Shown here piece by piece: positions 8,379 through 14,217 of a stretch of 52,778 nucleotides of DNA. The DNA is from Nitrospirota bacterium (GTDB lineage Bacteria; Nitrospirota; Thermodesulfovibrionia; UBA6902). The stretch is from positions 1 to 52,778 of the forward strand of contig JACQZF010000089.1 of the NCBI GenBank assembly GCA_016213945.1, in the 5' to 3' direction. Numbering within the stretch: the stretch's first letter is position 1; every line of letters begins with the position of its first letter. Below the pieces are notes generated by a model. It was not told the DNA's origin. It made no database searches and worked only from the letters and a program-made list of their open reading frames with translations. The translations under genes and the position numbers were made by a program.

Positions 8379-9358
8379 TATATTTTAAACCCCATATCTT
8401 TGATCATCTGCAGGTCATCCGCAGGGTTTCTCCCGGTTGTCGTGAGATAGTTCCCTATCAAAAGCCCGTCGGCCCCGGCAAGAAATATAAACGAGTTCAG
8501 GTCCCTGAGGGTCGCAGGTCTGCCGCCGCAGACCCTTATCCCCTTGTCTGGAAGGATAAGCCTGTAGATTGCTATTATCTTCAGAGCTTCCAGTGGGTCA
8601 AGCAGCTCCCTGTTTGACAGAGAGGTGCCGCTGACAGGGGTGAAAAAATTTACCGGCACTGAATCAACGCCGATCTCTTTTAACGCAAATGCCATGTCTA
8701 TGCGGTCTTCCCATGATTCACCGAGTCCGAATATGCCGCCGCTGCAAATGGAAAGTCCGTGGGCCTTCGCGGATTCGATGGTCTTTATCTTATCCATGTA
8801 AGTGTGAGTGGTGCATATTTCGCTGAAAAAGGCCTCGGAGGTTTCGAGGTTGTGATGGTAGCGGTGAAGCCCGGCATCTTTCAACTCAGCAAGCTCCTCA
8901 TGTTCAAGTATCCCGAGCGTGGCGCACGGCAGAAGCCCCAAGCCTCTTATTTCACGAATGAAGCTGCAAATCTCTTTTAGATCTTTGCCTGAAGTTTTTT
9001 TACCGCTGGTAACAATACAGAAACGCTTGACGCCCCGTTGTCCTGCCGAACTTGCAGCTTCGAGGATTTTGTCCTTGTCCACCAGGGGATAAACCCCGGT
9101 ATTTGTTTTATTGTGTGCGGATTGAGCGCAAAAAGAACAGTCTTCTGGACAGGCTCCTGACTTGGCATTAATAATCGAGCATAGATCGACCTTGTTGCCA
9201 CGGAATTGCTCCCTGATTTTGTTGGCCGATGCAAGAAGTTCATAAATTTCGGGACCTGTCCGCTGTGACAGGTGAAGGGCGGTTTGCCTGTCGATCCCTT
9301 GTCCCATAGTCTGAGTTCTGTTCACCGGGCTCTGCGTCACTTGGTCTGTTATTAGCAT
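8378..9358 (-). CDS. bioB: Biotin synthase BioB
   Basis: 326 aa. A radical-SAM enzyme that inserts sulfur into dethiobiotin. The [4Fe-4S]-SAM motif CPEDCSFC sits at residues 70-77, preceded by CSIINAKSGA. YHHNLET and the C-terminal GGR..TLRDL region hold further conserved ligands. It overlaps bioW by one base (TAATG). The first in-frame ATG (9356-9358) lies right at the expected transcription start and lacks a ribosome site. The true start may be the ATG at 9305-9307 (MGQGIDRQ), which would give a 309-aa protein of more usual N-terminal length. Confidence 0.96.
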   Translation of the reverse strand: MLITDQVTQSPVNRTQTMGQGIDRQTALHLSQRTGPEIYELLASANKIREQFRGNKVDLCSIINAKSGACPEDCSFCAQSAHNKTNTGVYPLVDKDKILEAASSAGQRGVKRFCIVTSGKKTSGKDLKEICSFIREIRGLGLLPCATLGILEHEELAELKDAGLHRYHHNLETSEAFFSEICTTHTYMDKIKTIESAKAHGLSICSGGIFGLGESWEDRIDMAFALKEIGVDSVPVNFFTPVSGTSLSNRELLDPLEALKIIAIYRLILPDKGIRVCGGRPATLRDLNSFIFLAGADGLLIGNYLTTTGRNPADDLQMIKDMGFKI

Positions 9359-9363
9359 GTGTT

Positions 9364-9392
9364 ATTATCTATTCATCAAAAGCCGTTGTCAA
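9364..9392 (-). promoter_or_regulatory. Sigma-70 promoter of bioB-bioW
   Basis: TTGACA (9387-9392) and GATAAT (9364-9369) on the minus strand are 17 bases apart. The predicted start is within a few bases of the first bioB ATG, so the mRNA is leaderless unless the later ATG at 9307 is used. I see no clear BirA operator. Confidence 0.75.
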
Positions 9393-9455
9393 TAATGAAT
9401 ATTATTTTGAGATGCTAATAATCTTTTTGATTCAAATTTATGATAAAAAATATAT

Positions 9456-9485
9456 TGCCAAAATGGCAAAATTGCCATTTTGATG
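9456..9485. promoter_or_regulatory. Candidate enhancer (UAS) for a sigma-54 activator
   Basis: A perfect palindrome TGCCAAAATGGCA (9456-9468) is followed 4 bases later by a degenerate copy TGCCATTTTGATG (9473-9485). The first centre lies about 79 bp upstream of the -24 element of the pilZ promoter. The same palindrome occurs at the same distance from the sigma-54 promoter of the tetrahaem cytochrome gene (50054-50066). Confidence 0.6.
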
Positions 9486-9540
9486 CATTCCTTTTAATTG
9501 CTGAAGTTGCTAAACCCGTTAATTAACTTAGATATTTTTC

Positions 9541-9556
9541 CGGCATATTTTTTGCA
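9541..9556 (+). promoter_or_regulatory. Sigma-54 promoter of the PilZ gene
   Basis: CGGCATATTTTTTGCA has the invariant GG and GC separated by 10 bases and matches the TGGCAY-N5-TTGCA consensus except for the first base. It lies 27 bases before the ATG, so the start site would be near 9566. Confidence 0.65.
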
Positions 9557-9582
9557 AACCTAATTATTAGGAATAATAGTCT

Positions 9583-9909
9583 ATGGAACGAAGAGCTTTT
9601 GAGAGAATTGACACAAATATTACCGCAAGATATTTCTTCGGCAATATGTTTTACACTGGAAATATCTTAAACATTTCTGAAAGAGGAATGTTGATAAATA
9701 CCAGGAGATGTCTTCCTTCTGAATCTATGTTTGTTGTAATTATACGTCTGGAAAGTAAGCTTCTTAAGGTGGTTGCCAAGGTCAGGCGTTTAAAGAAAGG
9801 CAATGATCATTACGACGGGATGGGCGTTGAACTTTTAAGTACGTCTGTTGAATATCTGGATTTCATCAAAAGCTTGAAGAATGTGAAGTCCTTCACAAAT
9901 TTATCGTAG
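9583..9909 (+). CDS. PilZ domain protein (c-di-GMP receptor)
   Basis: 108 aa, a stand-alone PilZ domain. The RxxxR motif (R4-A-F-E-R8) and the NISERG form of the (D/N)xSxxG motif (about 30-35) are both present, so c-di-GMP binding is likely. Such small proteins act as adaptors controlling motility, secretion or exopolysaccharide; the target here is unknown. It is a single gene, divergent from bioB and convergent with the acyl-CoA ligase (1 base between the stops). It has its own sigma-54 promoter and upstream palindromes, so it is probably switched on by an NtrC-type activator. Confidence 0.9.
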   Translation: MERRAFERIDTNITARYFFGNMFYTGNILNISERGMLINTRRCLPSESMFVVIIRLESKLLKVVAKVRRLKKGNDHYDGMGVELLSTSVEYLDFIKSLKNVKSFTNLS

Positions 9910-9910
9910 G

Positions 9911-11413
9911 TTATATTTTCCATTTTCGCAATTCGGTCTTTTTAATCTTTCCTGTAGCTGTTTTTGGAAACGCCTCAATAAAAATTGTCCTCTTTGGCAT
10001 CTTATACTGGGCAAAGCGGCCCCTTAAAGAACCTCTTATGTCACTCTCGTTAATGACTGAGTGGTCTTTGGTTTTTATAAAAAGCACGGGTATCTCCGAG
10101 CCTCTGCCGTCCGGTATCCCAACCATCGCGCATTCTTCAATGGATGGGTGTTGAATTACAAGATCTTCTACCTCCCTCGGATACATATTCATCCCGTCGA
10201 TTATGATAAGGTCCTTTTTTCTGTCGACAATATAGATGTACCCGTCTGAGTCAATCTTTGCCATGTCACCGGTATAAAGCCAGCCGTCCTTTAAGACCTC
10301 TTCAGTTTCTTTTTCCCTGTTGTAATATCCCTGCATAACGTTAGCGCCTCTTACGATCAGCTCGCCGGTTTCTCCGTCCGGCAGGTTTTTGCCGTCTTCC
10401 CCGGCAACCGCAACTTCAACTCCGGGGACAGGCAGTCCCACGGAAGAAGGCTTCCGTACCCCCCTCAGCGGGTTTACGGCCACCACAGGAGATGCTTCGG
10501 TAAGCCCGTATCCCTCGATCAACGGGATATTGAAGCGTTTCTCAAACGCATTGATCGTATCCGCAGGCAATGCTGCCGCTCCCGATATACACGCCCTGAT
10601 ATTTACGAGGAACTTAAAAAAGAACCTCAGAAAGAAAGGCATCTTTTTCCTGGAGAGAATATTGTATATCGTAGGGATCGCGACAAAGAGGGTTATCCTG
10701 TCAGTGAAAATACTCTTTATGACCTTTGAAAACGGCTTTACAGACGCCAGCAGTATTATTTGGGCCCCGGCGAATATCGGCAATATAACGCAGACCGTAA
10801 AGCTGAATGAATGAAACAATGGAAGAAAGAGCAATATCCTGTCACTTCCTGAAACCTCCATTGCCTTCATGCTCGCTTCAGCATTTGCAATGAGATTTCT
10901 GTGGCTGAGCATGGCCCCTTTGGGAAATCCCGTTGTGCCTGAAGTATATAAAAACACCGCGACTTCATTTTCATCAAGATCCGCTTCTACTTTTTCTAAA
11001 GGGGAGGCTTTGGGGATTACAGGTATCTCGTCAAACATAAACGCCTTCAAACCGGGAACGGCATTTCTAATTTTTTCAACATGAGGCAAAAACCCGGCAC
11101 TGTAGATCAGGACCTTACAAGCGGAGTCATTAAGGATATAGGATATTTCATCAGGAGTGAGAAATGTATTTAAAGGAACAACAACGCCGCCCGCCCTGAG
11201 GACCGCAAAATATGAGATTATGTATTCAGGGCAGTTGTCCATCAGGACCGCAACCCGGTCCTGATGTTTTAATCCAGAGGTTTTTAACCCTCCGGAGGTA
11301 ATGCTGACAAGCCTGTCTAAATCTGAGTATGTGAATTTTTTCTTCCCGAATTTCAAGCAAATCTTTTTCGGAATTTCCTTTGCCCGTTTTGATAACAAAG
11401 CGCTCAGTGTCAT
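9911..11413 (-). CDS. Long-chain fatty acid-CoA ligase (AMP-binding)
   Basis: 500 aa, a typical ANL-superfamily acyl-CoA synthetase that adenylates a fatty acid and transfers it to CoA. The P-loop-like motif YTSGTTGFPKGAMLSH is at about 155-170, GYGLTEASPVV at about 300, and the hinge/adenylate motif YTGDMAKID...DRKKDLIIIDGMN at about 375-405. The catalytic Lys is in the terminal TATGKIKK. There are no membrane segments. The chain-length preference cannot be read from the sequence. It may serve lipid recycling or beta-oxidation; no other beta-oxidation gene is nearby. Confidence 0.9.
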   Translation of the reverse strand: MTLSALLSKRAKEIPKKICLKFGKKKFTYSDLDRLVSITSGGLKTSGLKHQDRVAVLMDNCPEYIISYFAVLRAGGVVVPLNTFLTPDEISYILNDSACKVLIYSAGFLPHVEKIRNAVPGLKAFMFDEIPVIPKASPLEKVEADLDENEVAVFLYTSGTTGFPKGAMLSHRNLIANAEASMKAMEVSGSDRILLFLPLFHSFSFTVCVILPIFAGAQIILLASVKPFSKVIKSIFTDRITLFVAIPTIYNILSRKKMPFFLRFFFKFLVNIRACISGAAALPADTINAFEKRFNIPLIEGYGLTEASPVVAVNPLRGVRKPSSVGLPVPGVEVAVAGEDGKNLPDGETGELIVRGANVMQGYYNREKETEEVLKDGWLYTGDMAKIDSDGYIYIVDRKKDLIIIDGMNMYPREVEDLVIQHPSIEECAMVGIPDGRGSEIPVLFIKTKDHSVINESDIRGSLRGRFAQYKMPKRTIFIEAFPKTATGKIKKTELRKWKI

Positions 11414-11559
11414 AAAATCTTACCTCCCGAAAATGTATCATAAAAAGGGGAATTAATAAAGACGTCAGAAATGTTGGGATATGATTTAGAACATATTGTT
11501 GAAGCGGTTGAATTGTTTAAAATATGAAAACAAAAAATATTACTCAGGAGGTATCAAAA

Positions 11560-11847
11560 ATGGGAAGTTGCGGCAGTTGCAGTTCCGGGGCAGGGCCGTT
11601 TTCTGAAGGAAAGGATTTAGTTGAGTTTGTCTACAACGCGCATGGGGGAGCAATTAAGGACCAGCCCCTTCCTAACGGCTTGAAGGCAAAATGCCAGGGC
11701 TGCGGAGAGGCGTTCATATTAAAGACATTTGTCGGAAAGTGCCCGAAATGCGGCGGTGTTCATGCGGTGTCTCCACCTCGCTGCGAAGATCCTGCCAACA
11801 TACAGTTTGCCGGAGCCGGGTATAAACTTCCTGAAGACAGAGACTAA
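11560..11847 (+). CDS. Small Cys-rich zinc-ribbon-like protein
   Basis: 95 aa from the ATG at 11560, chosen because a perfect AGGAGG (11546-11551) lies 8 bases before it; an upstream in-frame ATG at 11524 has no ribosome site. The N-terminus is MGSCGSCSSG, and two CxxC pairs (CQGC and CPKC) about 20 residues apart look like a zinc ribbon. A further Cys occurs at PPRCEDP. I do not recognise a named family. The motif pattern suggests a small metal-binding or Fe-S-linked protein in the cytoplasm. It stands alone, followed by a repeat-rich gap. Confidence 0.75.
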   Translation: MGSCGSCSSGAGPFSEGKDLVEFVYNAHGGAIKDQPLPNGLKAKCQGCGEAFILKTFVGKCPKCGGVHAVSPPRCEDPANIQFAGAGYKLPEDRD

Positions 11848-11867
11848 TTCTATTAAGTGTTTAAGTT

Positions 11868-11964
11868 GTCATTCCCGCAAGCGGAGCGCGTCGGGAATCC
11901 TTCTGAAAACAAAGAAAGATTCCGGACAAGCCAACAGTAGGTCGGGCGGAGCCGCCGGAATGAC
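11868..11964. repeat. GTCATTCC...GGAATGAC palindromic repeat, copy 1
   Basis: It begins GTCATTCCCGC and ends GCCGGAATGAC, with GGGAATCCTTC and AGATTCCGGACAAGCC inside. A half copy (AGATTCCGGACAAGCCGGAATGAC) follows at 12072-12096. Other copies are at 17122-17179, 22571-22618 and 27330-27385. All lie between genes. Confidence 0.85.
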
Positions 11965-12121
11965 AAAGGTGTCATCTTGATTGCAAAGTAGAATAAGATA
12001 GTCGTGCATTACTCGGGGAATGAAAGCTGAAGATAATTAGAGTTTGTTTATAAACCCGGCAATCTTGGAGAAAGATTCCGGACAAGCCGGAATGACAGAA
12101 AAAGGCACTTAAAAACAGGCC

Positions 12122-12301
12122 CTATTTACAGCCGATTGTGAATACCGCCTGTGTTAAAAAACTGCAAGCGTTACAATCCTTACAGTGCTTGCAATTTTTT
12201 TCATCTTTGCCCAATAAACATACGAGCATCCTTTCTACTGACTCATACACTTTAGCGTTAATGACAGGATTAACATTATCAGCCCTGATTTTTTCTAACA
12301 T
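12122..12301 (-). CDS. Small Cys-cluster protein (59 aa)
   Basis: ATG at 12299-12301, TAG at 12122-12124; AGGGGGT lies 5 bases upstream as a ribosome site. The protein has an N-terminal helix-like part (MLEKIRADNVNPVINAKVYE) and then a regular CKHCKDCNAC cluster (C-x2-C-x2-C-x2-C, residues 37-46), with extra Cys at 28 and 58. A good sigma-70 promoter precedes it. It is too short for common ORF cutoffs but has every mark of a real gene. The family is not recognised. The Cys spacing suits a metal or Fe-S cluster. Confidence 0.72.
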   Translation of the reverse strand: MLEKIRADNVNPVINAKVYESVERMLVCLLGKDEKNCKHCKDCNACSFLTQAVFTIGCK

Positions 12302-12341
12302 TTGTCACCCCCTGAAGGATTAGTAAACAACTCGTTATTGT

Positions 12342-12370
12342 TTAATACATCCTGTGCTTGTTTAAGTCAA
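12342..12370 (-). promoter_or_regulatory. Sigma-70 promoter of the 59-aa Cys-cluster gene
   Basis: TTGACT (12365-12370) and TATTAA (12342-12347) on the minus strand, 17 bases apart. This gives a leader of about 35 bases before the ATG at 12301. Confidence 0.65.
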
Positions 12371-12472
12371 TAGGGGTTAAGAAGGTTATAAGAATTTTAT
12401 ATTCGCGGAATCGCGCAAATAGCGGAAGTGATGAAATTGTCCGGCAGCAGCCTTCTGTGGCTGCTAACCGTT

Positions 12473-13213
12473 TTACCCGGTTCCCGTTTTGATGCCGTAT
12501 TTTTCCCGGACCTCTTTTATCTTGCCGCAGGCATAATCGCCTTCCGGGCAAGGAGTGTAAAGACAACCCGGGCCTGCTTTATAAAATAAAGTTGGGGCGG
12601 CTTTTTTGACAAGTTTCAACATCTCCTCCGCCATTTTTCTTATCTCCCACTGGGCCCGGTTGCAGCATCTCTGACGGAAGAAATGGATAAGCTCTCTTGC
12701 ATTCATGGTCACCATTATTTTTGTCTCAGCTGCGTTTGGAAGCAGAAAACGCGCATCCTGATTGGCAGACTCACCCTTTATCCCCAGTTCGTTTAACTTC
12801 CTGACCATTTCGTTATATGCCCTTTGCGCGTCTTCCATAAAAGAGACAAAGGCGTTTTTCAATTCTTTATTCCCTTTGATAACAGGCGGTATGATGTAAT
12901 CAAACCCGGCCTCTTCGCTGACATATCTTTGCGACTGCTGGCTGTAAGAGGCAAGGCGGTGCCTTACAAGCTGGTGCGAGCAGGCGCGGGAAATTCCTTC
13001 AATGGCAAACGTAAAAACAGCGTGTTCAATGGGACTCATGTGTCCCATCTTCACAAGCTTTTCAACGAAGGCCTTCTGGTCTTTAGTTCCTATTTTATCT
13101 TTCAGGGATTCAATATCCGAGGGGCTGTAACAGAGCTTCGCGGCCATTGCCACTGTCTCCTCCGGGTCCGGCGTATGGCGCAGAAGAATAACTTTTAATC
13201 TCGCTTCCGACAT
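12473..13213 (-). CDS. thyX: Flavin-dependent thymidylate synthase ThyX
   Basis: 246 aa. It makes dTMP from dUMP using FAD, NADPH and methylene-tetrahydrofolate. The ThyX signature RHRx7S is complete: R84-H85-R86 to S94 in RHRLASYSQQS. MSPIEHAVFTFAIEGISR just upstream is the usual conserved run, and the C-terminal RELIHFFRQRCCNRAQWEIR holds the FAD/dUMP-binding residues. The ribosome site AAAGGAG lies upstream of the ATG. It is a single gene with its own promoter. The presence of ThyX suggests that the classical ThyA is absent, but that cannot be seen from this window. Confidence 0.97.
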   Translation of the reverse strand: MSEARLKVILLRHTPDPEETVAMAAKLCYSPSDIESLKDKIGTKDQKAFVEKLVKMGHMSPIEHAVFTFAIEGISRACSHQLVRHRLASYSQQSQRYVSEEAGFDYIIPPVIKGNKELKNAFVSFMEDAQRAYNEMVRKLNELGIKGESANQDARFLLPNAAETKIMVTMNARELIHFFRQRCCNRAQWEIRKMAEEMLKLVKKAAPTLFYKAGPGCLYTPCPEGDYACGKIKEVREKYGIKTGTG

Positions 13214-13281
13214 AATGTCTCCTTTTTTGGGCAGCCGCAGGTTTCACCCTGCGTTTTCAGTAAAAAATCAGGATGCTGAAA

Positions 13282-13310
13282 TAATAAACATATCCTGTTT
13301 TATAAGTCAA
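13282..13310 (-). promoter_or_regulatory. Sigma-70 promoter of thyX
   Basis: TTGACT (13305-13310) and TTATTA (13282-13287) on the minus strand, 17 bases apart. The leader contains a small hairpin (CGCAGG...CCTGCG, about 13233-13250). It is divergent from the usp promoter. Confidence 0.55.
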
Positions 13311-13323
13311 TTTGATTTAACCG

Positions 13324-13352
13324 TTGACAGGCAGGTGCAATAGTAATATATA
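13324..13352 (+). promoter_or_regulatory. Sigma-70 promoter of the universal stress protein gene
   Basis: TTGACA (13324-13329) and TATATA (13347-13352) are 17 bases apart; the ATG is at 13372. Confidence 0.7.
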
Positions 13353-13371
13353 AATATTAAAGGGGTTTCGA

Positions 13372-14208
13372 ATGTACAAAAAGATTCTTGCAGCAGTAAA
13401 TGAATTTTCAAATTCGGAGATAGCCTCGCGGTATGCGATAACGCTCGCGAAATCTTCTCACGCAAAACTTTATCTCGTGTTTGTTGCTGAAGAAAAGATA
13501 GAAAAGGACAAATTGCGTCATGCCGAGGCCGCGCTTGAGAGGCTCTTTTTAGAAGCCAGGAATACCGGTGTTGACGTTGAAAGTATTACGGAATGCGGCG
13601 AGCCTGTCAGTAAGATAAAAAAATTAGTAAAGGAGCATGACATAGATATTGTCTTTGCCGCCACAAGGAGAGAAGACGTAAAGAAAAGATTTTTTGTAAA
13701 GACACTTTCAAGGCAATTGATGGTAAAGCTTCCGTGTTCGGTGGCGATGGTAAGGGTGGTGAAGATGGCAGGCATTCATCCCAAACACATACTCGTTCCC
13801 TTACGCGGGCACCTGACGGACATTGAAGAGAGAGCATATTTTGTGGCGACGCTTGCGGAAGGCTCCGGCGCGGGTATCACGCTTTTCCATCTGCATAAAC
13901 CGATCACAAGTTTTATTAATGGAGAAATGCACTTAAAACCTGTTCAGAGAGATGAGTATGTCCCGAAGGATGTCGAGAAATTCCGGGAGCATTTAAACAA
14001 ATATAAAATACCGCATGAGAAGAAGACCGGCACAGGCAGCATTGCAAGGGCGATAACACTTGAGGCCGCGCACAGGAAAAATGACCTGATCGTTATGGGG
14101 GCAAGCGAGAGGAGCCTGCTGAGTTCTATTGTTAAAGGAAATCCCGTGGAGACCGTCTTACGGGAGACGCCGTGCAACCTGATAATTTTCAGGGGAAGAA
14201 AAAGCTGA
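13372..14208 (+). CDS. Tandem universal stress protein
   Basis: 278 aa with two UspA-like domains. The first (about 1-125) begins YKKILAAVNEFSNSEIASRYAI and ends LPCSVAMVRV. The second (about 133-278) begins PKHILVPL and carries the ATP-binding-type run VMGASERSLLSSIVKGNPVETVLRETPCNLIIF, close to the GxxGxxxxxxGS(V/T) motif. Tandem Usp proteins of this kind often sit beside transporters and may sense ATP or regulate them. The P-type ATPase gene starts 9 bases after its stop, so the two form an operon. The exact role is not known. Confidence 0.9.
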   Translation: MYKKILAAVNEFSNSEIASRYAITLAKSSHAKLYLVFVAEEKIEKDKLRHAEAALERLFLEARNTGVDVESITECGEPVSKIKKLVKEHDIDIVFAATRREDVKKRFFVKTLSRQLMVKLPCSVAMVRVVKMAGIHPKHILVPLRGHLTDIEERAYFVATLAEGSGAGITLFHLHKPITSFINGEMHLKPVQRDEYVPKDVEKFREHLNKYKIPHEKKTGTGSIARAITLEAAHRKNDLIVMGASERSLLSSIVKGNPVETVLRETPCNLIIFRGRKS

Positions 14209-14217
14209 CGGCCGGCT

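Noticed and set aside
9359-9420. BirA operator before bioB
   Set aside because: The promoter is clear, but no long inverted repeat of the TTGTAAACC...GGTTTACAA type is seen.
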